Counted from the stretch's first letter, positions 39,101 to 53,456 are shown. The stretch: 64,000 nucleotides of DNA from Climacteris rufus (GCA_013398175.1 VZRZ01006827.1:1338946-1402945); one strand, 5' to 3'. Numbers and translations: made by a program. Notes: a model not told the origin generated them from the letters alone.

Positions 39101-42100
39101 GGTTTTTCTTTGTGCAAGGTCACTTATACTTTTAACTTCAACCACATTTTTTTTTCTGTGTCTGTGATAAGAAAATGTGCATTAACAAAGCCTGCATCAA
39201 AAATAAATTGAGGGCAGGAAGAATTTCCATATATGAAGAGTACAAAAACTCTAAATATGGAACACTCTACAGAAAAGACCTGGGCTGGTATCCCTCAGAA
39301 GTACCTTCCAGTGACCTGCATTGACAAATCTCTCAGACCACCCTCCTCACAATGCATAGTTTTAAGGCATAGAATGGAATGTATAATGAATCTTGCACTG
39401 GCATGATTCATTGAGTTGATTCCAAATACTTGGTATGCAAGTATGTGGGGTTTAAATAAATACACCCACTCTTAAGTAAAAATGCGTGATGTGTGTTACC
39501 ATCTTTGTACACACACAATGGCTAGAAAGCAGGAAAGAAAAATGTGTAAGAAATCCCTCATACTACTGCAGCAGAGCCAGCCACAGCCACAGCCTGAGAA
39601 ACAGAGACCACCAAAGCTTGGATTTGAGTAACATCAATCTGCCCCAGGTCAGAGCAAAATGGGAACTAAGCCTCATATTTCTGGGGTATACAACTGAGGA
39701 ATTACTCATTCAGATGTTCTCACAGAGGCTCACACAATCTATTTTAAGTTCAAAATCAAGGCAGCTTCCCCCACCCAAACAAAAATGCAGACACAAGCTA
39801 CTGTGCTAAAATGTTTCTCACAACAGAAGAGAAGGTATATATACAAGTGAGATAGCAAAACCTGATAAACTTTACAACTGAGATTAAGATGAGATGAAAC
39901 AATGCTTTTTCTCTAAACTCTCTAATTCTTGAAAGGTTAAAAAACCTGCAGAGATTTAAGAGCAGAAGAGTCACTAGTAAAAATAATTTGTTTCAGAGGG
40001 TAAATAAAACTTTTGCTGTTCAGATTGCAAGATAAGAACTGTTGTTGGACACATCTATATTTCTAGATCATCTAATTTACAGTTCAGTATTTTCAAGAAA
40101 TGAAAATGTGGAAGACCTGATTGCAGTTCTAAACCTGCTTTGTGCAACAAGACTAATGCAACACTGAGTTAAGGAGTTGACCCATATACTGAAAAATAGG
40201 ATCTAAAATTAAATGGGAAAACGTACATCATTATTTTAACTTAGCTCAAAGTTGCTCAGCTAAATGTCTGTGCAGCAAACTGAAAAGTTATCTATACACT
40301 GCAGATTATTATGCACTCAATGAACACACATTTAAATCATTTTTGCTATGTTAGTGGCATTGAATTTTTCACGCATTTTAAATCTGGATAAATGGTTAAG
40401 AAAATAATTCAATAGGTCAGGCGTTTCATTAACTTATATATTAACAACAAAATCCTCCGAGCAGAATCAAAATGCATTTTTTTTTTTTGCTCTTGCCTGT
40501 GGACCCACATACTTTTCCAGGTCAGGAGAACCCAGTGAGAAGCCTTCTCAGCTTGCTAGAAGTGCCACGGTGATGGACATCTGGGGCTGCACAACTATAT
40601 CCCCTGTAGAAACTGCTCCTGTTTAGTTCTGAGCTAACAAACACTTTATCTTTTGTCTACATTTACACTTACGTTCTTGCTCCAAGGCACCCTGTTCCCA
40701 AGGGAACCTTTGCTTTGTAAGAATTTCTGAATGTACACTGAATATCAGCTTGACACTGTTTAATAGCAGAGCATACATACACTAGAACTTTGAAAGTATC
40801 TAAAGTATTTTCCACAAGTTTATAAATTAGCTGACTGCAATGATCCAATGACAGTGAAAGATTCTCTTTCAACCACGTATTGGTAACATGGATGATAACC
40901 TGATTTTCTTGATGTCAATGTCAAAATACCATTGACTGGAAGGAAGCCAGTGTCTTGACTGGACATGCTGTACTCTGATAAAATAGGGATTACACTGCAT
41001 TGCAGAATGAGAAGGATGGGTACAGTAAAAATGAAATGGTAGAAAGAAAGCTGACTGTGTAAAAATGGTATTTTCTTATTCAGCAGACCTACTCTACAAA
41101 TATATTCAATCTCATAGCTGCTTATACTCAGAGCTAGAAAAAAACCCCCTAGGATTACTATTTATTTCCATTTCAGAGACAGCACAGTTATGATGAGAGT
41201 AAGCAGATCCTGTATATATCCTTTCACTCTTATGATTTCATCACGAGTCTCAACAAAGTCTATTTTCCTCCCAAGTCCACAAACTTCTGAATCTCAGCTT
41301 TTGTTAGGAAGACAAATGCACAAGTCCCATGACTGCATAGACAGTTTTGAATTATGACTTTTTTCCCCCTATAATATTTGAAGCCCTGGGGTTCACTAGT
41401 TTTTCATCATGTAGATAATCACTAACTAATGGACAACTAAACTTCCAAATTCTACATACAGGAACAGGCTGCCCAAGCTGGAGCAGCTCTCCTGTAAATA
41501 CCACCCTTATTACTGTATAAGGACAAGAAAGAAGCCTTACAGACATCAAATTAGACTTTCAGACAACATGCATATTCTAGTTAAGAGAAACCTCTTATTT
41601 CCAAACTTGACAAGTTTTTCCTTGTGGTTTGTAAGACAAAATGAACAGGGCACTTTGTTACCCTTCCCAAATCTTCAGCTTTTCACAACAGAGCATTGTG
41701 AAAGATTCTAATTTTCACTTAAGAAAAAGGAATTTATAATCTCTGAGGGATGCAAAGAAAAGCTTGGACACAAGTGTAGACTACAAAACCCCAAAACACA
41801 TGCAAAGATGAGAGAAGTTGTACGATGGTATCTCTCCCTCACTGTGTTCTGTAAAGGGCTCCGTTGAGACTCAGGTGTAAGGGACCTTGCTGTTAATGCT
41901 AATCCATTCCTGCCAACACACTAATTCAGTGTGTAAAACTGGGGCAGATCTGAGACAAGCTGGAGAGAACCTGCAGTTTTGATGAGTCTCTTCTTCCTCT
42001 ACAGGAACTTCACCAAGCCTGTCAGAGGTAAGAGAGAGCCACAGATCAGCTCATCCCAGTCACAACATTAGTGATACGCTAGGATAAGATGCAGATGACA

Positions 42101-45100
42101 GCAACTTTTACTAATAGCTACCCTTGATTCTATATTGTCAACTCTCAGCATTTCCAGACTGCTTTGTTAACACCCATGTTTTACTGCAACAGAAGTTTAC
42201 AAGGAGCTAAAGCATCTCAGGTCTCAAGAAGAATGATACCCACAGTGAAATGAAGAGAACTGGATGCATCCCATTTGGTAAGATTTGTCCTTGCATCTCA
42301 GGCATCCAGGACTTCTATCCCTCCATGGTAAAGTATGAGAGAAACATGGGCCAGCAACATGAAATGAAAAAGGGCAGTAAACTGAACATCAAATGAGTGT
42401 GGAACTGGAGAGCAGGGAGCAAAGTACATCTGCTCAGACATGGCCTCCTGCCTCGCTAGATAAATAAGAATAGGGTAGAACAAGGTGATTTAAGAAGAAA
42501 AATATATGACACAGTATGTTTTATTTCACAGCATGCCAAAAAATGATTAAAGAAATGTGAAGAAGAATAAAAGACTTGCTCTTTGAGCTTTACTTTCAAA
42601 TACAGCAATATAACACAGAACCATTCTGATATGCAGCTGTATGCATCACTTCTGCATCTATTATACAGCTTCTTAGAAAAACGAAATCCAAACCTACACA
42701 TTTTATCTTATAACAGCAGCACAGGTTTTGTAGAGTGACAGCTTATGAACGGTAAAACACGAACTTAGCACTGTGAAAAACACAGTCCAAGCTCAGGGGT
42801 CTATTCTCTTCTCATTGCTTTTATGCACTTCTAGTATTCCAGAAAGCTACGTAGAAGCATTAGGAGCAGAACAGACTACTGTGAAATGAGCTCACAAATT
42901 AAATTAAGAGAGGGAGAGAGAGCAATGAATAACTGAATCTCCTGTGCCAGAAGAGTGCCATGCTGGAGTGTCACAGAAGGATATACAATATGTGCTTCTC
43001 TGCACCCACTTTGCAGTGGACCCATGTAATTTATTAACCTGACAGCAATGCCATACACACCCACAGGCTCTTCCTAACCTCCCTCCCACCCATCAGCATG
43101 CTTCCACAGAGAACTGCCAAGGAGACTGACACAATGAAAATGCAGTGGTTTGGCGGCTTTTCAACCTTCTACCTAACCCGGAGACATAAGGATTACTTAT
43201 TATTAGCAATTAAGAAATTTAATCCACTATCCTACACTGCCTATGATCAAGCTTTATTGTACTCTAGTGAGTCTTATCATAGTACAAACATCAGGTTATA
43301 AGTCTATTTTTAAATGTATTGACTTTAATTTTACATAGAGTCAACCTTCCCTGTTGCAATGTGGTCACTTGATTCTGTATTGTTGATGAGAGCATGGCTG
43401 AGTCTTTGAATAATGTAAGTGTATGTTTCTACCAGTGCAGAGGAGAAAAAAATATTAACTTGATTTCTCCTTCCTATTTTCTTTAGAATAAATGCAAACC
43501 TGAAGCATATGTGCATTAACTGATAAATTTAAGGCTGAAGGTGAAACTTGGCATACTAATAGGAATAAAACCATGTCTTCTAAATCCCAACACCATGCTT
43601 TATTCATGAAATCATCCTGGCTTTACTTCCTATATCCACACAATCAGAATGTGTGAAATAAGACCATTAAAAAACATCTACCCTGCACACAGTCTGGCCA
43701 GGCAGTGTAAGAATGGTTCAGTCTTCACTCTCTGCAAGCCTAAAAAATTTTCCACACATTTTCTTACAGTGGTCCTTGCTATCATTAACTAATGATGATA
43801 TTTATGAAGATAACATTCTTTCTCATGGACTGCTAGTTTAAGTGAAAAATTGTAATGGCTACATTACTGACATTGCATTTACTGATCAAAAATATAAAGA
43901 AAATCCCAATCAAAGATTGGCAAACATTAATCCTTGTAAAAAAAGTAAAATATCTGATTAAAAACATATGGGAAAGCCAAAGTGAATTTATACTGTAATC
44001 ATCTATCATGTCACTCCACTGCTTTCCATCCCAGGTAGAAGGCATATTTATCTGCCTCTGTCTTCCCAACACATACAGCAAGGAACTCTGTCCCACAAGA
44101 GTGTGGCATTCTGCTTAATCCAGCTCCCATGTGGCACCTGCTTTTCTCTTGAGCAGAAGATGCGAATGCCAGATGTTGGTGGCTCTTATCAGTCATTATC
44201 ACAGTCAGGAGAGCAGTATGAGAAGTCACCCATAACTGAACAAGTGTTTTTATTTAAGCCAATATGCCATTCATCACACAGTGACTTATTTTAAAGAGGC
44301 AACTGGTGATTGACCAGTGCCACCTGGAGCATAAATAACAGCACATTTTCCTATGGATTTTCATGTGTCTCCACAATCCGTCCCTTGGTCCATGGCAGAA
44401 CCCCTCCTTTCTCTATCATTTTCAGCTTCCTCAATCCTGACTGTAATTTCAGCTTACCACCATGGCTCTACTACTTAACTACACTTTTTCCTACCCTCAG
44501 CAGCGCAAGCCACAATATCCCCACCACAATGAGGATATTAAAAGCATTCCACCTACTCACTTCCATCAAATCTGTGAGAACTTAATATCTCTGAAAGAAA
44601 CCATTCTTCCAGCTCAACTGCCCAATCAGTTTGAAAGACCAACTGATTAATTTCCAGATCATACTTAAGGTTAAAAAGTATTCTCCAAAAGGAAACTTTA
44701 ATGGAATAAATCAGTGACCAAAAATGCTAAAATACATGTCTTTTAATAATACAGTTCAGAGCAAGAATGTCAAATCTTGTTTCTTATATAACTTTACATA
44801 ACATAAATGCAGTTATTTAATTACTGTTCACCTCATCAAATAAAAGGATCATTCTACTCTTAATATTCTTTTGCTTACATCAGGAAAGTTAAAGCACTCT
44901 GAATTTAGATTCAATTCTGTCCTTCTGCAAAGATAAACAAAAGTCAGCAAAGCAAACCTAGCCTGTGCACTTGTGTTTACTTACATGACATGATGTTCAT
45001 GTAGAGTGAATGTCATTCCGCACTCCTGTCAGAACAGTGATTAATTAAGCAACTGTCTTCAGTGATTCCTCTCACCTGAGCATGCACATTTAGAATTCAT

Positions 45101-46757
45101 ACACAGCATTCTTTTGACTCAGACTGGAAACAGATCTGATGCTTAGGAAGAGCAAGAATCAGATTGATTTCTGAGCTTATAACACATCCATATTAACATA
45201 TTAATATTTTTAAATCAGAAAAATTCCAATTCTTTGATAGTTTATCCACTAAGGAAAGTATTTTTATCAAAATAGCCATACAGGTGACCTTCTAATTCAG
45301 TGAAGAACCAAGTTGTCAACACGGTTGTTCAAATAACGAAAACATCAGGCAGGCAAATGCTGTCCTCTGTCAGCCTCATTATTACGACTGGAGAATTTTA
45401 AACAGCAATGAAATGAAACACAAAGCTCACTAAATCTGGGGAGTTAAGAAAGTCCTCTAGTCCATGTTAGCGTGTCTCTGTGTGATGGCGATGATCCAAG
45501 GGTTCTCTAGATGCTCCCAGTGCCAAGACAAATCAACACCGAGCCCAAGCACACTGCAGTTAGGTCCTGTCAGAAGAGGTGGAAGTGAGGCAAGGATAGT
45601 CACACACATGACCAACCCTGGATGCATAAGTTTCCCTAATGCAAAACTTTCACTTGATAGTACATGAAAATGTAAAAAAAAAATATTTCCTCTAACTTCA
45701 AGATAACAGAATTATATGTACTGAAGGCCTTATCCAGCAATGGCTCCAAATATTTTCTCCTTTTGATGATCTATAGATCCTTATTTGTCCTTTTGACTCA
45801 CACAAGCATAATTGCTGCTCTTTTTATATTGCTGCACCCATTTTCTCTCATTTGTCCTTTCTGTTTTCCTTTTATTTCTTTTGATCTTCTACATTTCCAG
45901 ATATAGAAACAGCTTTCTAAATTACATTCTTTTTAACTCTATTGTGCTTTGGCTTTTTTTTCTTTGTTGCATCTTTTCAGGAAAGTCAGATACTGTGAGA
46001 GTGCCATTTTGCCTCTTTTTATTTACCCACTGTTTTTGCTGAAATGAAGGCCAAAAGATCAGGAATACTTTAGTTCTTAAGACACTGTCCAAGCCTACAC
46101 CTATTTACTTATGAACTTATTATGTTGATGACTGTGTTAGAAGTCATTAGAGGTCTGAGGGAAAATGTCAAGTACGATACAATACCAAAACTACAACAAG
46201 CAGCAACATTACCCACAGCTCCAAATACTTCTTAGCACAGGTGAGGCACATCAAATTCAATTTTGGTATCTCTTCTATCCTGGTTTTGCCTGCCCGTCAA
46301 CTGTTCCTTGTAGACTAGTCTTGTTCTCCGTCACAGACTGATAAACACCCCTTTAACGTTATTTAAATTAAGGAGGATCTTGCTTTGCAAAAAACAACCC
46401 AACAAACCAACAAAACTGTAAGATCAGGGCTACAGATAACAGCCTTTTTAAAGGTAAAACCATCAGGGTGAGCAAATCTGTATGAGTGGAGTGGAGGTGA
46501 ACTGCAGCTTTCTGAAACAGTATGGGAATATCTGGAACAAAAGTTGAAAGTCTAACAGGCAAGCTTGCAGGTTAAAAAGATTTGCAGCTGCTAAAAACTG
46601 ATTGACATGAGGAAAAGGCCAATGTTTGCTCTAAAAATAGCAGAATTATACATGTGACTTATTATTAAACTTCAGTCCTTGCAAGAAAGAAAGGTGTCAA
46701 AAATTTAGGCAACAGTGACTCAAATCGAAGCAGAAGGCCAAGCACTGATCTTTTATC

Positions 46758-47033
46758 TCTGGTGACCAGTGACAGGACCCAAGGGAATGGCATGAAGCTG
46801 AGTCAGGAGAGGTTCAAGCTGGATATCAGGAAAATACTTTTTTACCCAGAGGGTGGTTTGGGCACTGAACAGGCTCCCCAGACAAGTGCTTACAGCACCA
46901 AGCCTGACAGAGCTCAAGAAGCATTTGGACAAGGCTCCCAGGCACATGGTGTGATCCTGTGCAGAGCCAGGAGCTGGACTTCGATGATCCATGTGGGTCC
47001 CTTCCAACGGAGGATATTCTATGATTCTATGAA
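46758..47033 (+). mobile_element. CR1 LINE 3' end, plus orientation
   Basis: CR1 landmarks in order are GACAGGACCCAAGGGAATGG, CATGAAGCTGAGTCAGGAGA, GGTTCAAGCTGGATATCAGG, AAAATACTTTTTTACCC, TCCCCAGACAAGTGC, AGCTCAAGAAGCATTTGGAC, GGAGCTGGACTTCGATGATC, GTGGGTCCCTTCCAAC and ATATTCTATGATTCTATGAA. It is well preserved but has no intact reading frame. Open frames on both strands over it are by-products of the element. Confidence 0.97.
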
Positions 47034-48746
47034 TCATACTAAAAAAATGTTCAGCCATATCACATTCACTGATTTGGCTAATGCTGAAGACAACTTTCTT
47101 CTGTGTCAATTTGGCTCCCACCATGCTGAAAAAAACCTAATCTTTTTCAGCGTTACCTCAGAAATCCTCTTCCATGCACTCGAATAATTTTCCTTCCATG
47201 AACACTAATGAGATGTGGTTAATATATCTCACATAACAGACATGAATGAAGGTGTTTACCTGGCTAAGAGTAACCTGACCTAAGAGGAGCATCAGCTCGA
47301 TGGAGACTCCACTAGGGCTGTACATGCTGCCCTCTCACAAATAGCAGCAAAACGGAACAAGATGAACAGCAGTGAAATTTTGGTCATGGATACAGCATTC
47401 GGCACCACCTAGTCAGTCACTGTGCCAGCAGTGGCAGCAGGTGGCATTAGCATTTACCCTGAAGGCAACTGTGACCATTCTGAATTTCCAGACTTGTGTG
47501 AGAAACGAGGCAGTGGAGTGGCCTGGAGACCACCTGCCGCCCTTCTTGGAGGCAGAGCTGAGATGGCAGCCTGCCACCAGAAAGGAGCCAACTTCTGCCC
47601 TGGTGACTGGCAGGTTTGGCCTTGATCCCTGGAGGAAAATGTATTGCTGCTGAAAAAGCAAGCTCGTCTGTGAAAGGCCAAAAAAGTATGAATGGACAAT
47701 TATAGCTACGCCTTATAAATACCCCTATTTTGTTACCACTTTAATACAAGTTTTGTATCTGAAAGAACCCATTTTAAGACACTAAATAAATGATACAGAT
47801 TCTGGTGCTTTACTATATAACTGGACATTCTTAGCAATTAAGCCTTTATTCTACACACAGAAGGAAATATTCTAATGAACTGATTATATATTTTTTCCAT
47901 GTCACGCAGCACATAAAAATAAGCAATTTCAATAATCATTATTACTGCTCCAGTATATATTAATACATTTCAGATAAATCATTGCCTCTACTATCAACTC
48001 AGCTACTGCTCCTGCAAATAAAGCCAATACCTTGTTACCTAGCAACAAGCAAGTCCTTGCTACACTGCAAAAAAAAAAAACATAAAAAAGGAAATATATA
48101 TATTTATATATTCGCTTTGTTTCATGTTGAGAGAACATCCATAAAGAACAAAGAATAATCCACTCAAATGCCCTCAAATTCAATATTTAAATAAAATGTT
48201 TGATCATCCACATTTCATGAGTATTTTCAGAAGCTTGGTCTAGATTAAACATGCATAACCTCTCACTGACAATATAATATTCTTGCTATGTAATTCTTGG
48301 AATATTGTAATGCATACATAAATACACAACCATAACACATATAAGTCATGATATGCTACATCTGACCTGTGATAGAAAAGGAATAGTTACCACAAGGCTT
48401 GTATAAAGTTCGTTTGCTTATGCTAAATCAGTTCCTTTCCTGTTTAACACAGCAGTGCATAGTATCGCCTCCTACTGATGCAATGTCTCTTTTTAGGGTG
48501 CTGTCATTTGTACAAATTGTTCCTTGTGTTGCATAAAAAAAAAAAATGTACTACAACCCCCACCACTTTGTTGCTTTATATTTCATGTCTGTTTCTGACA
48601 GATTGCCCACACTGTGTGGTCAAAAACAAATAAGAGTAGCTCAGGAGTCTTATTTGTGTGGATGAGCCACAGAGTTGGCCAACATGCATATTTGACAGCA
48701 GCCTCTGAACGCTCTGGTTACCAGTGTGTGTCTGGTACACGCTTAC

Positions 48747-48825
48747 CTCAGAGTTGAAGGCTGCAGCAAAATATTCATGGCCCCATGACCGCAAAGTATG
48801 AAGAGACATCCTTACCTGACAGGTA
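48747..48825 (-). CDS. Candidate alternative first coding exon of ANKS1B (hypothetical)
   Basis: On the minus strand an acceptor with an interrupted pyrimidine tract (GTTCTCTCTATTGC...CTTAATTGCAG) precedes 79 nt ending CTCTGAG|GTAAGCG, a strong donor. An ATG at 48809-48807 has A at -3. It opens 21 codons that begin MSLHTLRSWGHEYF and end AAAFNSE, and it leaves the donor in phase 0. That is exactly the phase needed to join VLKISLIGHRKR of the SAM2 exon at 23971. No other ATG lies between the acceptor and this one. A second possible donor (CAG|GTAAGG) overlaps the exon just before the ATG and could compete. The length of 79 nt is not a multiple of three, which suits a first coding exon better than a cassette exon. 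I do not firmly recognise this peptide from a known isoform, so the call rests on signals and frame only. Confidence 0.35.
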
Positions 48826-50375
48826 CTGCAATTAAGCTTGTGCAATAGAGAGAACATGAAGTCATAAAAATTGCTGTCCTGAAGGCCTGCAGTTTCATTA
48901 GTAGGTTCTCACATTCAGTATTGTCTAGGTCATCACACTGCCCCCAGATACAACATGAGATACATCTTAAGACAACGCAAATTTCACTTCAAGTTTAGTG
49001 GCTAATCACATACCACTAGTCACAAATTAGAAGATCACAAAACACCACACAAAAACTTTTAATCTTGCTCCCGGTAGCAACATCTGTAGGGAAAGCATTC
49101 CTGAAGCATTGTTAGTGTTCTCTTGAAACTTTTCGAAGTCACCTATCTCTTAGCATGCAAGAATATTGGCTCAGTTAATCATAGCACAAAGGTATATGCA
49201 ACCTATATCATGCTGCCTCAAACATCTGCTGCTGCTGTAATCCTTGGTAATTCATAGCAAAAATATTCAGAAAATTGTATGCTCGCACCCAGAGGCACCT
49301 TAGTTTTTGTGGCTCTTGCCATTATCTCTGAGCTTTATATACCAGTTGGAAATGTTTTGCAGCTTGGGTTTGCCCATTTTCTAATACTCTTGCAGTCTTT
49401 AACAACTAGGGATCATAGTTCACCTCTCAGAGGAATGTGTGGAGTTCAGTAAGATGCATAATGCATACAGAGGGGCAAGGATGACGTATCAGCTACTGTG
49501 GCGTTGAGAAGCCTCTTGCAATAAAGATTTTAGAAGTCAGTGCAACACCGAAACTTATACATATTAGAAGGATAAAGCAAACATCAGAGACCATACCCTA
49601 CAGGTTTTGTATGACAAAGTCTGTGCATATTGTCTCTCCCTCTGGAACACATTCTTTAGTGACAGATGGCACAACCACTACCTACAGATGGCTCAAATGG
49701 GGGCTCCATAGCTTTGATAAATACTGCAATCAACTCCTAGGATAGGTATGGTTCAGGCAGCAGAGCAAACACAGGGAATAAATCCCTCAAAAACTTAACT
49801 GTAGAATAATCACACACATAGTATTACCCTAAACAGAGATGAAAGTCCACGGCTCTTACTGAAATGACAGAAATTCAGGACTACTTAAGAGGAGGTCAGT
49901 AGTTTAGGATAAAAGTGTTTGAAATGAGCATCTGTCAATTTCTTATCTACTTCATCCAGAAAAACATTTCCACTTTCATCATGGACCAAGTGCTCCTGGT
50001 GAAAGAATTTTTGCTTTCCAGTGGGATTTGTTATATTTTGGAGGACCAATCAACCTATCACTGAACAAAGCCTGGGTTTGGTTGGTTGAAAACATCCTTT
50101 CCTCAGACAGATGATTCATTGAATATGCTACTCTAACAAAACCAAAACTCATGGACTGATACTGAGGCTATTCGTAGCAGACTAGCACAATTTTTTCTAA
50201 TCTTCTAAGGAAGGCATGAAGTAACTGGAGTAATTTCATAAAGGAACATTTGCTTTGGTTGAGTACATGCCTCAGAAACCCTACTCTCTCACTCCTTACT
50301 GCTGAAAAAATAAATATGACTTCACAGTGTCTTTTGTGCCAACACAGGGCTAGTGATGGGCCATATTGCTATGAC

Positions 50376-50690
50376 AGAATCACCCAACAGTTTGGGTTGG
50401 AAGGGACCTTCAAGAACATCTCGTTCCAACCCTCCTGCCATGGGCAAGGAACCTTCCACTACTCAAGTTGCTCAGAGCCCCGTCCAGCCTGGCCTTGGAC
50501 ATCTCCAGTGATGCCTCTCTGGGCAACTGGTTCCAGTGCCTCACCATCCTCACAGTAAAGATTTTCTTCTAAATAGCTAATCTAAACTTACCCTCCTTCA
50601 GCTGAAGGTTATTTCCCCTTGTCCTATCACTACATCCCCTTTGTGAAGAGTCCCTCTCTAGCCTTCTTATAAGCCCCCTTTGTTCTTGTT
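50376..50690 (-). mobile_element. CR1 LINE 3' end, minus orientation
   Basis: The inverted tail (GACAGAATCACCCAACAGTT) is followed by TGGGTTGGAAGGGACCTTCA, TCGTTCCAACCCTCCTGCC, CTCAGAGCCCCGTCCAGCCT, GGCCTTGGACATCTCC, GGGCAACTGGTTCCAGTGCC, TCACCATCCTCACAGTAAAG, TTCAGCTGAAGGTTATTTCC and CCTTGTCCTATCACTACA. This is a classic CR1 3' region in reverse, with no coding capacity. Confidence 0.97.
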
Positions 50691-53456
50691 ACCTGGCTTC
50701 AGCCACTCACACTTTGTGCCACTTGGCACATGAGCTTTCTACCAAGTGGCATCTGCCAGAATGTTCTCATTGACAAAGCACTGCAATGCTATGGACACAT
50801 ATGCAATTCAAAAGACACCAACTCCATAAATTTCAGATATTCAGTTAAATAATAGGAATGTTGCATTTTCAGTTTGATGGCAGGGATGCACTCTGTAAAA
50901 AGTAACATGCCTTTTGCTCTAATATGCATAGTCCCTGTAATGTACATGCCTAAAATAAACATACATAAGTATCAAAATACTTCCCAGATACATCAGGGAG
51001 GGTGGACTCAAGATCCATACAGAGTCCTTGGATTACACAAGTTCCCCAGCCCACACTTGGAGTATTATAGAAAATATCTTTACAGAATCCTCACAAATGT
51101 AGCTCAGTAAGTCTTGTATCCCAAAAAATAAAACAATCTCACCCCCTTAGCAGGCAATATTTCAGTCTTTCAAAGCAGCCCCACCAAAATCTAAATAAGA
51201 ATATGCCTGTTGGATCCTTGTCTGTGGATGTAGATACCAGAGTACAAACACAAACTGTAATAATTTAAACTTTGATTACTGTCCAATTAATACAGTATCT
51301 AGAATAACTCCTGAAGGCCTGAAGTTTCTATTCCATGTTGCCATCACTGTTTTCCAGAATACAAACAGGAAACACTAAAATTGCTGTTTTCAACTACTCC
51401 TGTTCACAATTTAACAAGTTTACTTTCCCTAACTATCAACTTTCACAGCCTGAAAATACACGGTACTGTAGAATTAGGAAGAAGTCCGCCTTGTCAGAGC
51501 TTCAAGAAATAGGAAAAAAAACCTGTATCAACATATTTTATGATGATTAACAACCTCAACTTTTATTCCTTTTCAGATTATAAAAAACCATGACTGACGT
51601 TCTTCTTTTTGAGAAACTGCTGTGTAGAAAAGGGACACAGAGATTGCTATAATGTCAATGTAATTTCTGAATGCATCACACAATCTTTTGTAGTATGTCA
51701 AAAGTATAAACAAAAACACTTCATGTGTCACAGTCTACAAAGAGTATCACATTTGATAGCATAATATTGCATGACAGGTCTTTTAATGCTTCCAATGTAT
51801 CAGTAATTATGTAAATGCCTTCAAATTTGATTATACAGACTCACACACACCATTAAAGTTTGAGCCCAATTCAAGATGCTTTATGTGTGAATTCAGCAAC
51901 GTGAAAACCTTTAAACCAAACTTGGTTATGTCAGTTTTCATATTGTTGGACTGGACCCTCTGCTCACCACAGCAATGTGTGACAAAGAGCACCTTGAAGT
52001 CATATTACAATCCCCTAATTCTCATTTTGAACCTGTAGGATATGAGGATGCCTCAAGACTGCATTAAGCTTCAACCACCTGCTCTCTTCCATGGGCAGGG
52101 AGATCCAGAGCTCTGTCTCATCAGTGGGGTCCTGTATTGAGGTAGGAAATCAGGAACAGGAGGAACAATGGAAAGCCAAATAGCAAGATCCATCTTGAAG
52201 ACCATCAGTCAAGGGGATTCTCCACACACAGAAGGGCAGCTTCACCTCTCCTTCGCTCACTGAGAAGCACGAAGCCATCAGGGCAAAAGGTTAGGATTTG
52301 GTTTCTGGAAATGCCAGATGTGCATAATGAAGTAGAAGATGCATAATATAAAAGTATAAACTTCAGACTACAAAAACAGGGGGGAAGTGGCAGAAAAAAT
52401 CTAAGATAAACCAAAACTGCTAAATTCCACTTAGTTCACACATTCAAATCGACCTCTTTAGGAGCATCTGACTTGTAAGCATTTCCTACATTCCTAATAA
52501 ATTAAAATAATACTTCAGGGATGTTACTAGTTTATAACAAGCCCTCTCCCTCTCTTAATTATGTCATCACTGCATTAGGATCAACATAACAGGGTTTTAA
52601 CCAGAACAGGGCTGTGGTGGCTGAAATAAGATATTCTAAAAATAAGATTTATAAAAATGTGACACATCAGCCCCTAGCAATAGCAACAGATATAGGTTTT
52701 GTATAATGCATGAACACAGGATTACTTCATGTATCAACAGTCTTGCATTAAAGTATAAAATCATCATCACATATGGCTAACTAAAAGTGAAGATTAGTTA
52801 GAAAAGAAGAAATTTTATTTTACACAAGTATTTGTACCTCCAGTATAGAAAGAGATTATGAAGGTCAAAGAACAATCCTATTACTTAAGTTACATAACTC
52901 AAAATAGGGTGCATGTCAATGTAAAAACAACATGGAAAGACAATGGCTGTTTTGGATTTATTCACTGCTTCTAACTCAGATTGTTTCTTTTACAGTATTT
53001 CTATTCTAAACTGCTTTTGCAAAAGCAATTTTTTCACACAAAGTCTAATTTTTCCTACCATAAGTCCAGAAAGACATTTTAAAAAACAAATCCCATGCAA
53101 TGCTCTGTACATAAAACAGGATCCTTCTCTCGCAAAGATCCCAGCAGAGATTACCAATCTCAGACACCAAGGAGGGGGAAGCTGGGGAATCACTTCCCAG
53201 TTTGACCAAGCTGGTGTCCTCAACTGAGATGATCTGACCACTACAGGGCATCACCAAGTCCTCGGGTACCTCGCGTGAATTCTGCTGCACCATTCTGAGA
53301 GTCAGCAGAAGCAAGCAGCAGTTTTTCTTTACTTATGAAAATATTTAGGAAACTGTTCAAGACAGAAAGAAGCTTCCCAACTTTCTGTTGACTAGAGTAG
53401 TCTTTGCTACACATAACCAAAGAATAAAACCTCAATGCAGTCAACTATTCAAACAG

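Larger units (their letters stand above)
23972..48746 (-). other. ANKS1B: ANKS1B intron upstream of the SAM2 exon (about 24.8 kb to the candidate exon)
   Basis: This is a long intron with CR1 fragments near 28.4, 31.1, 34.6, 36.4 and 46.8 kb, a purine-rich stretch around 24.2-24.45 kb, a pyrimidine-rich stretch around 37.6-37.77 kb, an A15 tract near 27.1 kb and a TA microsatellite near 39.08 kb. The 34.6-36.2 kb section is very AT-rich. I looked on the minus strand for the first half of SAM2 and for SAM1 and did not recognise either. The remaining short open frames have no support. Confidence 0.7.

Noticed and set aside
40669..40872. Possible minus-strand exon ending AAC|GTAAGTG
   Set aside because: The donor is good, but I could not find a convincing acceptor, and the peptide does not resemble ANKS1B.
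46753..47187. Long open frames on both strands (123 and 141 codons)
   Set aside because: They coincide with a CR1 3' end, which is non-coding. Open frames on both strands at once indicate composition.
47370..47700. Cluster of overlapping frames of 67-93 codons on both strands
   Set aside because: No homology, no start context or splice pair, and frames open on both strands in a locally GC-richer patch.
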